64,000 nucleotides of DNA from Nevskiales bacterium (GTDB lineage Bacteria > Pseudomonadota > Gammaproteobacteria > Nevskiales > Nevskiaceae), in assembly GCA_028698335.1 (NCBI GenBank), contig JAQVDP010000008.1, forward strand, positions 124,001 to 188,000, given 5' to 3'. The position numbers were made by a program, and so were the translations under genes. Shown here piece after piece: positions 15,546-25,240 of this stretch. The notes beneath the pieces were generated by a model. That model made no database searches. It had not been told where the DNA came from and saw nothing but the letters and a program-made list of their open reading frames with translations. Position 1 is the first letter of the stretch. Each line of letters begins with the position of its first letter.

Positions 15546-17576
15546 TCAGGCGGCGTGGCTGCGGCCGCGCTCGTAGTCCGGGCAGGCCAGGGCGAATTCG
15601 ACGTAGTAGTCGATCGACTGGGGGTTCATCATCGCGTCCCGACTCGCCGCCTTCTCCAGCGGCCATCCCATCAGCAGCTTGCGCACCGGAACCTCCATCT
15701 TCTTGCCGGTGAGCGTGTACGGGATCTGCTCGACCGCGTAGGTCCTGTCGGGCACATGCCGCGGGCTGCAGTCCTCGCGCAGCTTGCGGTTGATCGCGCC
15801 GACCATCGCGTCGTCGAGCGTATAGCCGTCCTTGAGTTTGACGAACAGCGGCATGAAGAACTTGCCGCCCGGCAGTTCGCAGCACACGGCGAGACTGTCG
15901 GCCACGCCCTCGACCTGCTCGACCGCGCGGTAGATCTCCGCGGTGCCGATGCGCACGCCGTAGCGATTGAGCGTCGAGTCGGAGCGGCCATAGATGTAGC
16001 AGCCGCCGCGCTCATTGATCTTGATGAAATCGCCGTGGCGCCAGACGCCGGGGAAGACGTCGAAGTAGGACTCGTGATAGCGCCGGCCTTCGGCGTCGTT
16101 CCAGAAATACAGCGGCATCGATGGAAACGGCTGCAGCACCACCAGCTCCCCGACCTCGTCGACGAGCTCCTGTCCGTCGTCGCTCCAGGCGTGGACATCC
16201 ATGCCGAGCATCCGCGCCTGGATCTCCCCGGCGTGGACCGGCAGCGTCGGCGACGCGCCGACGAAGCCGCTCGCGATCTCGGTGCCGCCGGACTGCGAGG
16301 TCACCCACAGGTCCGACTTCACGCTGTCGTAGAGCCACGCGAAGGTTTCCGGAGTCGACGGCGAACCGCCGACCATGATCGCCTCGAGTTTCGACAGGTC
16401 GTACTGCTCGGCCGGCTTCAGGCCCGCCTTCTCCATCATCTGCACGAAGGTCGGGCTCGCGCCGAAGAACGTCGTGCCGGTGTCGGCGGCGAGTTTCCAC
16501 AGCAGATCCGGCTGCGGATGCACCGGACTGCCGTCGTAGAGCACCGCGGCGGCGCCGGTCAGCAACGCGGACAGCACCAGGTTCCACATCACCCAGCCGG
16601 TGGTGCTGTAGAAGAACATCGCCGAGTGATCGGACAGGCCGAAGTGGAAATGCGTCAGCTTCAGATGCTCGATCAGCGCGCCGACGTGGCTGTGGACGAT
16701 GGCCTTGGGCAGTCCGGTGGTCCCGGACGAGAACAGAACCCACAGCGGATGATCGTAGGGGACGTACGCGTACTCGAACGCCTCGCGCGCGACCGGCGGA
16801 TGGTCCATCACCGTCTGCCAGGGAATGACTTCCGGCGCGACCGGCCCGGCCAGCTCCGGCGGCGGCGCATCCGGCTTCAGATACGGCAGCCACACCACCC
16901 GCTGCAGCGACGGCAGCGCCGCCGCAATCCCGCGGACTTCCTCCGTCCGCTCGAAGTCCTTGCCGCCGAAGCGATAGCCGTCGGCCGCGAACAGCACCTT
17001 GGGCTCGATCTGCGAGAAACGGTCGACCACGGTCTTGGTGCCGAACTCCGGCGCCGCCGATGACCACACCGCGCCGATGGCGATCGTCGCCATCATCGCG
17101 ACCGCGGTCTCGGCGACGTTGGGCATGTAGGATACGACACGGTCGCCGGGCTCCACGCCCATCGCCCGCAGCTGCGTCGCCAGCACCCGCACCTGCGCGC
17201 CGAGTTCGGCCACGCTCATCCGCGCCAGCGGCCGCAGCTCCGACAGATGGTGCAGCGCCGTGCGATCGCCGGCCTCGGCCTCGTGTCGCAGCAGGTGCTG
17301 CGCATAGTTGACGCGCGAACCCTCGAACCACTTCGCGCCGCGCATGACGCGGCGGTCGAGCACGGCCTTGTACGGCGTCTTCGAGTCGACCTCGAAATAG
17401 TCCCAGAGCGCCCCCCAGAACGCCTCGATCTCCGTGACCGACCAGCGCCACAGCGCCTGGTAGTCGTCGAACTGCAGTCCGCGGTGCTCACGCAGCCAGC
17501 GCTGGAAGCGCGCGACGTTGCTGGTCTCGGCGAACTCGGGACGTGGCGTCCACAACAGCTGTCCTTCCTGGATCAT
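15546..17576 (-). CDS. Acetoacetate-CoA ligase (acetoacetyl-CoA synthetase family)
   Basis: This 676-residue AMP-forming ligase of the acetoacetyl-CoA synthetase family starts MIQEGQLLWTP. It contains SSGTTGLPKAIVHSH, RYGVRIGTAEIYR and the C-terminal TGKKMEVPVRKLL with the adenylation lysine. It should activate acetoacetate or a related 3-oxoacid. It starts seven bases after the ApcE-like stop and is the last gene of the ketone carboxylase operon, where it can convert the carboxylation product to its CoA thioester; in Aromatoleum a benzoylacetate-CoA ligase plays that part. No separate strong RBS is visible, which suggests translational coupling. The longer frame to 17624 would overlap apcE and is rejected. 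Confidence 0.87.
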   Translation of the reverse strand: MIQEGQLLWTPRPEFAETSNVARFQRWLREHRGLQFDDYQALWRWSVTEIEAFWGALWDYFEVDSKTPYKAVLDRRVMRGAKWFEGSRVNYAQHLLRHEAEAGDRTALHHLSELRPLARMSVAELGAQVRVLATQLRAMGVEPGDRVVSYMPNVAETAVAMMATIAIGAVWSSAAPEFGTKTVVDRFSQIEPKVLFAADGYRFGGKDFERTEEVRGIAAALPSLQRVVWLPYLKPDAPPPELAGPVAPEVIPWQTVMDHPPVAREAFEYAYVPYDHPLWVLFSSGTTGLPKAIVHSHVGALIEHLKLTHFHFGLSDHSAMFFYSTTGWVMWNLVLSALLTGAAAVLYDGSPVHPQPDLLWKLAADTGTTFFGASPTFVQMMEKAGLKPAEQYDLSKLEAIMVGGSPSTPETFAWLYDSVKSDLWVTSQSGGTEIASGFVGASPTLPVHAGEIQARMLGMDVHAWSDDGQELVDEVGELVVLQPFPSMPLYFWNDAEGRRYHESYFDVFPGVWRHGDFIKINERGGCYIYGRSDSTLNRYGVRIGTAEIYRAVEQVEGVADSLAVCCELPGGKFFMPLFVKLKDGYTLDDAMVGAINRKLREDCSPRHVPDRTYAVEQIPYTLTGKKMEVPVRKLLMGWPLEKAASRDAMMNPQSIDYYVEFALACPDYERGRSHAA

Positions 17577-17583
17577 GATCGGA

Positions 17584-18330
17584 TTACCGGGTGGGCAGCG
17601 CGCCGAGCCACGCCAGCACCGCATCGGGGCTCAGCGACTCGGGCACGTGGGTGTAGATCGCGGGGTCGGCGGCAGCGGATGCCTCGGACCAGTCCGCCGC
17701 CCTCAGGTAGCGCCCGCCGGCATCACCGCGATGATCGTAGGCGCCTGCGAAGTCGCCGATCCCGTTGTCGGCGTCGGCATCCAGCGCCAGCCACAGCGGC
17801 GCCTGGTAATGCCGCGCGACGTTCTGCAGCGGCGTGTAGTACTCGAGCGCGCGCGCATCGTCTTCGTGCACCAGCACGCCGGCCAGTGCGTCGGTGTAGA
17901 TCTGGCGGGTCAGCCCCGTCAGGGCGACCGCGACATCGTCCAGCGCGTCCTCGTCCTCGGCGTCGGACCCGGTCAGCAGGCGGACCAGCCGGCCGCTGCC
18001 CGGCAGCGACAGCGCGACCGGCACACCGGGGTTGCCCCCGGTGACCGACGCAAGGCCCTCTCTCAACAGGTCCTCGAGGCCGCCGTTGTCGAGCAGGTCG
18101 ACGACGTCATCGGCACCGTCGCAGGCGATCTGTCCGCGCGCGGCGAAATCGACGATGGCGGCTTCGGCATCGACGTCCACCAGCGCCAGCGACAGCCAGC
18201 GCTGCAGCTCCTTGTGGTACAGCCCCAGCTGCTCCGGAACCGACCACGGATCCTCGCCCGCGCGCAGCACGCGCGCCCCGAAACGGTGGGCGTTGATCCA
18301 GCGCGCCGGCAGCGTGGTATCGCCCGCCAT
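17584..18330 (-). CDS. Putative ketone carboxylase epsilon subunit (ApcE-like)
   Basis: This 248-residue acidic, alanine-rich soluble protein has no motif I recognise and no signal peptide or membrane segment. I assign it by position: it follows the ApcD-like gene with two bases between stop and start and precedes the CoA ligase by seven. That is where apcE sits in the acetophenone carboxylase operon of Aromatoleum; ApcE there is a separate, less conserved subunit of about 34 kDa needed for activity (from memory). This one is smaller, about 27 kDa. Direct similarity to ApcE is not established by reading alone. Confidence 0.5.
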   Translation of the reverse strand: MAGDTTLPARWINAHRFGARVLRAGEDPWSVPEQLGLYHKELQRWLSLALVDVDAEAAIVDFAARGQIACDGADDVVDLLDNGGLEDLLREGLASVTGGNPGVPVALSLPGSGRLVRLLTGSDAEDEDALDDVAVALTGLTRQIYTDALAGVLVHEDDARALEYYTPLQNVARHYQAPLWLALDADADNGIGDFAGAYDHRGDAGGRYLRAADWSEASAAADPAIYTHVPESLSPDAVLAWLGALPTR

Positions 18331-18332
18331 GG

Positions 18333-20576
18333 TCAGGACTGCCCGCCGGCCTTGCGCAACGCGGCCAGCTCGGCCTCCAGCGCGTCGATCCGGACCTGCA
18401 TCGGATGCGCCATCATCACCGGCGGATTGACCTGGCTGGCCGGATAGGTCACATCCGGAGAGCCGGCATGCACGCGGGTCTTGTCGGTCCAGCAGCCGAA
18501 GTACGGCACCTTGCCGGAGGGCTTGTCCTTCGACCAGCTCGCGCAGAAGTCCTTGTACGGCCGCGACCCGGCGAGGCGTTCCTGGCGCGCTTCGTCACGG
18601 GCCTTCTCGGTCGCCGCGAGGTCGACGATCAGGGTCTCCCTGTCGTAGACCACGCGATAGACCCGCCAGGCGACATCGTGCGAGATCAGATCCTCATCGA
18701 GATCACGCGCCACATCGGCCGGATCGCGTTCCAGCGGATCGCCGAAACCGCCGCCGCTGCCCTGCGAGATCATGTACAGCTCGCCGCTCTTGGAAGCATG
18801 GAACGGCAGCGACATCGGGTGCGTCGAGTAGGTGGCCTCCGGGTACGGCCGCTCGTTCATCATCTCCTCGATGCTGAAGCGGAACGAACCCGGATCGGTG
18901 CGGAATTTCTCGAACACATCGACGCCCTGGATCCGCGCCAGCGGATAGGTCGGGCAGCCGTAGCCGCCGAACAGACCCGGAACGTTCGGGAACTTGGCGC
19001 CGATCGCGGTCAGCATGAAGCCCCACATCGGGCTGTCGACCATCGCCAGGATCATCTGGTAGCCCATGCCGCCGCGCTGACGGCCGAAGCCCTGGTTGTC
19101 GCGCATCAGCTTCTTGGAGACGATCTGCACGAACGGCATCTCCTCCTCCATGAATTCCTGCTCGGCAAGGTCTGCCATGGTCGCGAAGATCGGCGCCAGC
19201 GAGTGCTGGCCGTCGGCGTCGGCCAGCGCGCCGCCGCCCATGCCGTTGATGTCGGCGCAGACGTTGCCGACCATCTCACCGTGCTGGGTGATCCCGCCGA
19301 ACATGAACGTGTTGATCATGTTGAACCACGGCGCGACCACGCGGGTGTATTTCTCCGGCACGCTGTAGAGCAGCTTCATCGCGCAGACCTGGCCGCAGCT
19401 CCAGGCGGTGAACAGCGTCATCATCGTCTGCGAACTCGGCGTCAACGGCGACGGCTTGAGCACTGAGGCCGGATCGAAGATGAAGTTCACCGGCGACAGT
19501 ACGCCCTGGTTGCGCGGCAGGTCCGGCCAGATGAAGGTCAGGAACAGCTGCGCGAGCATGCCCTTGTTGGTGATGTCGAGGCTGTTGATCGCGCGATTGG
19601 TGAATTCCGGCGACGAGCCGCGGAAGTCGAAGGTCAGCTCGTCGTCCTTCTTGGTCAGCTCCAGATTGATCTTGATCTGCACCGATTCGCGCAGGGTGTT
19701 GTCGGTGAACCAGCAGTGGCGCGCGGTGCCGTCCGGCCATTCGCGCAGGCGCCGGCGCACTTCCTGGTCGGTGGCCTCGAGGTTGTTGCGCAGGCAGGCG
19801 ACGACCGCCTCGACGCCGTATTCGGCGATCGCCTCCTTGATGCGCTGCTCGACCCGGCGGCACACGTAGAGCTTCACCTTCATGTCCGCGTACTGCAGCT
19901 TCGGCTCGCGCACCGAGTTCTGCAGGAAGGTCACCAGATCCCGGCGCAGCTCGTAGTTCTCGACCACCTTGAACGGCGACATGCGCAGACCTTCGTCCCA
20001 GATCTGTTCGGCGGTGCCGGGCATGCCGCCCGGCTCGATCGCGCCGTTCTCGCCCTCGTGCACCGTGGCACCGGCCCAGGCCACGATCTTGCCCTCGTGG
20101 AACACCGGCATGAACAGCGACTGGTCGGTGCTGTGCGCCTGGCCGTAGCGGGAGTCGTTGACGATGAAGGCATCGCCTTCCCTGATGCCGACGGTGCGCT
20201 CCTTGGCCCAGTACTTGTTGCAGAACTTGATCGGGTACTGCACCAGGTTGCAGAAGATCACGACGCCGCCGGAGCTGGCGATGCTCAGATCACCGCTGGC
20301 GGTGTACATCGCCGAGACGCAGTCGCCCCACTTGGCACCCGGCGCCGCCCCCATGTTCTCCAGCATCTCGAAGCTTTCGTTGACGCCGGCCTGCAGGCGC
20401 TCGCGCACCAGTCCGAGCCGGTGCGGATCGTTCTCCTTCGCCAGGCAGGCCTCCTCGAGTTCGGTCCGCGGCTCCAGGCCGTGGTTCTCCATGATCTCGG
20501 GGTCCGGCGCCAGGAACAGGCTGGCGTCCTTCAGGAACTGTTCGACGGAGCGGCCGCCCTTCACATCATCAGCCAT
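18333..20576 (-). CDS. Ketone carboxylase / hydantoinase B-type subunit (ApcD-like)
   Basis: This 747-residue protein belongs to the hydantoinase B/oxoprolinase B family, larger than the usual 550-600 residues, as in acetophenone and acetone carboxylases. Visible blocks include VNDSRYGQAHSTDQSLF, WAGATVHEGENGAIEPGG, DFRGSSPEFTNRAINS and SQGSGGGFGDPLERDP. In the Apc core complex this subunit carries out carboxyl transfer, working with two HyuA-type kinase subunits and a small zinc protein. It is the fourth of five contiguous subunit genes. The ATG at 20576 has a GGAG-like site upstream. The gene order A-B-C-D-E matches apc. Confidence 0.82.
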   Translation of the reverse strand: MADDVKGGRSVEQFLKDASLFLAPDPEIMENHGLEPRTELEEACLAKENDPHRLGLVRERLQAGVNESFEMLENMGAAPGAKWGDCVSAMYTASGDLSIASSGGVVIFCNLVQYPIKFCNKYWAKERTVGIREGDAFIVNDSRYGQAHSTDQSLFMPVFHEGKIVAWAGATVHEGENGAIEPGGMPGTAEQIWDEGLRMSPFKVVENYELRRDLVTFLQNSVREPKLQYADMKVKLYVCRRVEQRIKEAIAEYGVEAVVACLRNNLEATDQEVRRRLREWPDGTARHCWFTDNTLRESVQIKINLELTKKDDELTFDFRGSSPEFTNRAINSLDITNKGMLAQLFLTFIWPDLPRNQGVLSPVNFIFDPASVLKPSPLTPSSQTMMTLFTAWSCGQVCAMKLLYSVPEKYTRVVAPWFNMINTFMFGGITQHGEMVGNVCADINGMGGGALADADGQHSLAPIFATMADLAEQEFMEEEMPFVQIVSKKLMRDNQGFGRQRGGMGYQMILAMVDSPMWGFMLTAIGAKFPNVPGLFGGYGCPTYPLARIQGVDVFEKFRTDPGSFRFSIEEMMNERPYPEATYSTHPMSLPFHASKSGELYMISQGSGGGFGDPLERDPADVARDLDEDLISHDVAWRVYRVVYDRETLIVDLAATEKARDEARQERLAGSRPYKDFCASWSKDKPSGKVPYFGCWTDKTRVHAGSPDVTYPASQVNPPVMMAHPMQVRIDALEAELAALRKAGGQS

Positions 20577-20615
20577 TGCGATTCCTCCAGTTTGTCTTGT
20601 GGTCAGCGGCGCGGC

Positions 20616-22751
20616 TCAGGCGGCGCGCTCGAACAGGCCGCTGCCATAGCGGCCGATCCTCAGGGTCCAGCCCGGCTCGACCAGGAAGCTGGTCGCCTCC
20701 GACAACACCACCGCCGGGCCCTGAACGCTGCAGCCGAACGGCAGCGCGGCCAGTTCGTAGAAGCGGGTGTCCTGCGCGCCGTCGACGTCGACGAAGTGGC
20801 AGGGCTTGGTCAGGAACGGCTCCGGCGCGGCGGCGCTGTCGCCGGCCTTCGGCAAGACGTCCCGCAGCTCCAGCGTCGACATCTCCGAGTAGCTGGCGAC
20901 ACGCACGGTATTGATACGGATGCCGGCCTCCGGCGCCTGGCTGCCCTCGCCGTAGCGGCGGCCGTAGTCGCGCGAGAACGCCTCGATCAGGTCCAGCATC
21001 TCGTCTTCGCTGTTGATGCGATTGGACTCGGCGACCACCGCGGTCTGTGCCAGCTGGTTGCCGTAGCGCATGTCGAGTTCGAGCCGGTGCTTGATGCGCT
21101 CCGGCGCGACGCCCTGACGCAGCAGGTCCTCGCGTCCGCGCGCCTCGAGTTCCTCGACGATCGCGTTGAAGCCGTCGAAGTCGGACAGCAGCGCGCGGGT
21201 GTTGGAGTCGTACAGCGACAGGTACACCGACTTCTCGTGGATGTGCATCTGATCCATGTTGCCGGCGCCGACCGCGGAGAAGATCGACGAGAACGGCGGC
21301 ACCACGATGCGCTGCACGCCGAGCACGCGGGCGATGCCGCAGGCGTGCAGCGGGCCGTTGCCGCCATAGGCCAGGATCGTGAAGTGGCGCGGCTCGTAGC
21401 CACGCGCGCGCAGCTCCTGGGCGATGCCGTTGGCCATGTCGTTGTCGACCTTTTCGCGGATCGCCAGCGCCGCGTCGACCAGCTCCATGCCCATCGGCTC
21501 GGCCACGTCCTTGGCGATCGCGCGCTGCGCGCGCTTCTCCGAGAGCTGGATATGACCGCCGGCGTAACGGTCCGGCAGCAGGTAACCGAGCACCAGATCG
21601 GAATCGGTCACGGTCGCGTTGCGGCCGCCGAAGTTGTAGCAGGCCGGCCCCGGATCGGAGCCGGCGCTTTCCGGCCCGACTGCGACGGTCTCGCGCAGGC
21701 GGTCGTAGCGGGCGATCGAACCGCCGCCGGCGCCCAGCGTGACCAGATGCACCATCGGGATGTTGACCATCCAGCGCTCGATCACCGGGTTGAAGTCGTA
21801 GAACTTCACGCCGCCCTTGACCACGAGCCCGATGTCGAACGAGGTGCCGCCCATGTCGGTGCAGACCACGTTGCCCAGATCGTTCTGCGCGGCGAGATGC
21901 TCCGACGCGTAGATGCCGGCGACCGGACCGGAGTGGATCGTCTGCAGCGCGTCGGTCGAGTTCAGCTGCGCCATGCCGCCCGAGTTGTGGATGACCAGCA
22001 TCGGCTTGCGATAGCCGTTGTCGCGCAGGTTCAGCTCCAGCGTGGACAGACCGTGGTACATCACGCTGTGCAGGAACGCGTCGATGATGCTCGACGAGGT
22101 CCGCGCGTACTCGCCCTTGCGACCACCGACGAGGTGCGACAGCAGGATCGGCGCCGATCCGAGCATGTGCTCCGGGAATTCCTCGCGGATGATGTCCTCG
22201 ACGAACAGCTCGTGTTCCGGATTGACCACCGCGTTCATCAGCGAGACCACGAAGGCCTGCACGCCGTTGTCGACGAGCTTGCGCACCTGGGCGCGCACGT
22301 CCTCGGCGTCGATCGGCAGCAAGACCGAACCGGCCTCGCCGATGCGCTCGCGGATGCCGACGATCATCTGGATCGGCACCAGCGGATCGGGGCGCTCGGC
22401 CATCGGCAGGTCGCGCTGCATCCGGTCCGGCAGACCTTCGCCGTAGCCGCGGCCGCGCGACAGCGGCACGATGCTCTCGAAGCCGGCCGTGGTGATCAGA
22501 CCGACCCGCGGCCCCTTGCGCTCGATCAGCGCATTGGTGCCCAGCGTCGTGGCGTAGCGCACCGAATCCACGCCTTCCATCACGTCCTGCAATTGCAGTC
22601 CGATCTGCTCGTAGGCGTTCTGCAGTGACTGGTTGAACCCGAGGGCGAGGTTCTGATGCGTGGTCAGCGCCTTGGCCTCCACGTACTTGCCGTCCCAGAC
22701 CAGCGAGCAGTCCGTGAACGTCCCGCCAATATCCACCGAAACTCGGCGCAT
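20616..22751 (-). CDS. Ketone carboxylase / hydantoinase A-type subunit (ApcC-like)
   Basis: This 711-residue HyuA-family protein has the ASKHA-type phosphate-binding motifs SVDIGGTFTDCS near the N terminus and CTDMGGTSFDIG near residue 300. It also has ATTLGTNALIERKGPRVGLITT and VTLGAGGGSIA. Such subunits phosphorylate a carbonyl or bicarbonate at the expense of ATP. It is the second HyuA paralogue in the operon (the other is 23254-25152), the alpha/alpha-prime arrangement known from acetophenone carboxylase. It starts 78 bases after the small zinc subunit. Confidence 0.85.
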   Translation of the reverse strand: MRRVSVDIGGTFTDCSLVWDGKYVEAKALTTHQNLALGFNQSLQNAYEQIGLQLQDVMEGVDSVRYATTLGTNALIERKGPRVGLITTAGFESIVPLSRGRGYGEGLPDRMQRDLPMAERPDPLVPIQMIVGIRERIGEAGSVLLPIDAEDVRAQVRKLVDNGVQAFVVSLMNAVVNPEHELFVEDIIREEFPEHMLGSAPILLSHLVGGRKGEYARTSSSIIDAFLHSVMYHGLSTLELNLRDNGYRKPMLVIHNSGGMAQLNSTDALQTIHSGPVAGIYASEHLAAQNDLGNVVCTDMGGTSFDIGLVVKGGVKFYDFNPVIERWMVNIPMVHLVTLGAGGGSIARYDRLRETVAVGPESAGSDPGPACYNFGGRNATVTDSDLVLGYLLPDRYAGGHIQLSEKRAQRAIAKDVAEPMGMELVDAALAIREKVDNDMANGIAQELRARGYEPRHFTILAYGGNGPLHACGIARVLGVQRIVVPPFSSIFSAVGAGNMDQMHIHEKSVYLSLYDSNTRALLSDFDGFNAIVEELEARGREDLLRQGVAPERIKHRLELDMRYGNQLAQTAVVAESNRINSEDEMLDLIEAFSRDYGRRYGEGSQAPEAGIRINTVRVASYSEMSTLELRDVLPKAGDSAAAPEPFLTKPCHFVDVDGAQDTRFYELAALPFGCSVQGPAVVLSEATSFLVEPGWTLRIGRYGSGLFERAA

Positions 22752-22829
22752 GATGTTGTTCTCCGAATTGAGTCTTCGACAGGCCCGGCCCGGCGGGCGA
22801 TCAGCCCCGGGCGCCCGAGCCGGCTGCGA

Positions 22830-23231
22830 TCAGTGATGGTGATGGCACTGCGGCGCCACGAAATCCGGGCCGAGCACCGGCTCGCTCAGCGGCTCGCGGT
22901 TGGCCCACTGCGCCTTCAGCGCATCGATGTCCAGCTCGATGTCGTGGGTCGGCGGATGCCCCGGCGGCAGATACTCGACCTCGACCTGGCGTCCGCAGTG
23001 CGGGCAGAAGTACTCGACCAGGCGGCACCATTCCGGATCGGGCGCGAAGGTGAACTCGTAACGGTCCGGATCCAGGATCGGCGCGTGCACCTCGGCCGGA
23101 TCGCGCTCGCGCACGACCAGACCTTCCTTGTAGTTGGCGCGCGCCGGACCGAGCACGCCCTTGCAACGCGTGCACTCCCACTTCTCGCTGTCGAGATCGA
23201 TTGCCAATGCGGCGGTGACGAAGACTTTCAT
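22830..23231 (-). CDS. Small zinc-binding ketone carboxylase subunit (ApcB-like / acetone carboxylase gamma-like)
   Basis: This 133-residue subunit has two CxxC pairs (Cys20/Cys23 and Cys76/Cys79) forming a likely four-cysteine zinc site. The acetone-carboxylase-gamma-like block YKEGLVVRERDPAEVH and an acidic C-terminal half follow. The protein ends QCHHHH, a natural histidine tail with an extra cysteine. Small subunits of this type (about 15 kDa) belong to acetone and acetophenone carboxylases. It lies between the two HyuA-type genes, 22 bases after the first, with its own RBS (GGAGGAGAA). Confidence 0.82.
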   Translation of the reverse strand: MKVFVTAALAIDLDSEKWECTRCKGVLGPARANYKEGLVVRERDPAEVHAPILDPDRYEFTFAPDPEWCRLVEYFCPHCGRQVEVEYLPPGHPPTHDIELDIDALKAQWANREPLSEPVLGPDFVAPQCHHHH

Positions 23232-23253
23232 GATGTTCTCCTCCGGTTCGAAT

Positions 23254-25152
23254 TCAGCGGCGCACGAGGATGTCGCCGGCCTCGGTGATGACGAAGCGCC
23301 ATCCCGACCGGATATGGGTGGTGAAGTAGGCTTCCTCGACGAGGCAGGGACCGTCGCCCCAGTCGCCGGCCTTGAGGGCTTCGAGCGCGTAGACCGGCAG
23401 CTCGGCGCGGCCGGGGCGCACGCCCTTGGGCGTCGCCGCCTGGCGTTCCTCGATCCCGGCGCCGCCGAGCGCCTGCTTCTCGATGGCCCGGGTGGCGCGC
23501 AGCTCCATCCACGCCCCCGCCTTCAGCGCGTCCCCGAACGCGCCCCCGAGATCCGGCGTGGCGCCATTGAGCGCCTTGCGCTGGTAGCTGTCGCCGCTGC
23601 CGGCGAGCACGTCGAAGTCCAGCGCGCAGCCGTCGAGCTCGAAACCCTCGGCGAGCATGCCGCGACGGGCCTGCTCCATCAGGTTCTTCCGTGCCTGCTC
23701 GACGGCCTCGGCCCCGGCACCGGCGAGCGGTTCGAGGTAGGTGTGCTGGATATCGGAGAAGCCGATGCCGTAGGCACAGAACACCGCCGCGTAACGGGGA
23801 ATCAGGATCTGCCTGATGTCGGCCTGCTCGGCCACGCCGCAGGCCGACATCGGACCGGCGCCACCGAACGCCATCAGCAGCTGCGGAACCTTGCCGTCCG
23901 CGGCGCGCGGCAGGGCGTCTGCGATCTTGCGGTGGTAGGCGGTCTGCATCGCCTCGACCGCCGTCTGCAGATCCACGCCGAGCGGCTCGGCCACGTGCTT
24001 GGTGACCGCGCGCTCGGCGCGGTCGGCGTCCAGATGCAGCTTGCCGCCGAAGAACGAGTCCGGATCGAGGATGCCCTCGAGCAGCAGCGCGTCGGTGATC
24101 GTCGCCTTGGTGCCGCCGCGGCCGAAGCACGCCGGCCCCGGCGCCGAGCCGACGCTCTCCGGCCCGACCTTGACCTCGCCGTCCTCGGCGCGGATCACCG
24201 AACCGCCGCCCGCGCCGATGCTGGCGACGTCGGCGAGCGCGACCGGCACCGGCGCACCCTCGATGTCACCGAAGTCACGGACCTTGGCGCGACCGTCGTT
24301 GAACACCGCGATGTCGGTGGTGGTGCCGCCGATGTCGATCGACACCGCCGACTTCAGCCCGTAGTGATCGAGCAGCACTTCGGCGCCGACCACACCGCCC
24401 TGCGGCCCGGACGAGTAGGTCTTGATCGCGACCGTCTTGGCGACGCGGGTGGAGTTGCCGTCGTTGCGGAAGATCAGCAGCGGCTTGCGCGCGCGGTGCG
24501 CGCGCAGCTTGTTCTCGGCGTTGTAGAGGAACTGCTCCATCGCCGGATGCAGGAACGAATTGACGAACGCGCCCCACAGACGGCGCTGGTCGCCGCCGAT
24601 CTGCGACAGCTCCGACGCGAACAGCATCGGCACCGCCCCGAGAAGATGACGCGGGAACTTGCGGTAGAGCAGACGCTTGACCGCCTTTTCCGCCGCATCG
24701 GCATCGGCGCCGACGAAACCGACCACGACGCGGTTGGCGCCGTCCGAGACCAGACGCGACATCGCGTGGGTCAGGCTCAGCGCGTCGGCATCCGCAGCGA
24801 CCACCTGGATACGATCGCCGACCAGTGCGTCGAACAGCTCGGGGGCGTGTTCGCGCACCGCGTCGGTCGCCGCCGCGTCGTTGACGATCCAGCCCAGGCG
24901 CGGTCCCTTGCGCTGCACGATCGCATTGGTGCCCTGCGTCGTCGAATAGCGGATGTAGTCGATCGAAGAAACCAGGCGCGGCAGATCCGATTCGCCGTAG
25001 AGCTGGTCCGACAACGCGTCGAGTCCCTTGACGAAACATTCCGTCAGATCGTGCGGTGTGGTCAGCGTCTTGGCGTGTACGGTGCGGGTTCCGTCGGTGG
25101 CGCACACATCCGTCAGGGTGCCGCCATTATCAATACTGACGAGTAGCCTCAC
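23254..25152 (-). CDS. Ketone carboxylase / hydantoinase A-type subunit (ApcA-like)
   Basis: This 632-residue HyuA-type protein is the first gene of the carboxylase operon. It shows SIDNGGTLTDVCATDG at the N terminus, TTQGTNAIVQRKGPRLGW, SIDIGGTTTDIAVF near residue 275 and SIGAGGGSVIRAEDG. The GTG start at 25152 follows a strong GGAGG. The near 70-kDa size fits the alpha subunit of acetophenone carboxylase. A C-rich box 88 bases upstream is shared with other local promoters, and the LuxR gene ends 184 bases upstream. The substrate is unresolved: acetone, acetophenone and other methyl ketones are all possible. Confidence 0.84.
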   Translation of the reverse strand: MRLLVSIDNGGTLTDVCATDGTRTVHAKTLTTPHDLTECFVKGLDALSDQLYGESDLPRLVSSIDYIRYSTTQGTNAIVQRKGPRLGWIVNDAAATDAVREHAPELFDALVGDRIQVVAADADALSLTHAMSRLVSDGANRVVVGFVGADADAAEKAVKRLLYRKFPRHLLGAVPMLFASELSQIGGDQRRLWGAFVNSFLHPAMEQFLYNAENKLRAHRARKPLLIFRNDGNSTRVAKTVAIKTYSSGPQGGVVGAEVLLDHYGLKSAVSIDIGGTTTDIAVFNDGRAKVRDFGDIEGAPVPVALADVASIGAGGGSVIRAEDGEVKVGPESVGSAPGPACFGRGGTKATITDALLLEGILDPDSFFGGKLHLDADRAERAVTKHVAEPLGVDLQTAVEAMQTAYHRKIADALPRAADGKVPQLLMAFGGAGPMSACGVAEQADIRQILIPRYAAVFCAYGIGFSDIQHTYLEPLAGAGAEAVEQARKNLMEQARRGMLAEGFELDGCALDFDVLAGSGDSYQRKALNGATPDLGGAFGDALKAGAWMELRATRAIEKQALGGAGIEERQAATPKGVRPGRAELPVYALEALKAGDWGDGPCLVEEAYFTTHIRSGWRFVITEAGDILVRR

Positions 25153-25240
25153 AGCGATCCTCCGTAAGCACTTGAGTCGCGTTCGTGGCGCGACGAATCA
25201 TGGTTGGTGTGTGCTTAGCGTCGGGGATCGCAGGGGGGGT

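Noticed and set aside
19716-22628. A 970-codon plus-strand frame opposite the ApcC- and ApcD-like genes
   Set aside because: It spans two unrelated minus-strand genes and reads as arginine-, histidine- and valine-rich nonsense.
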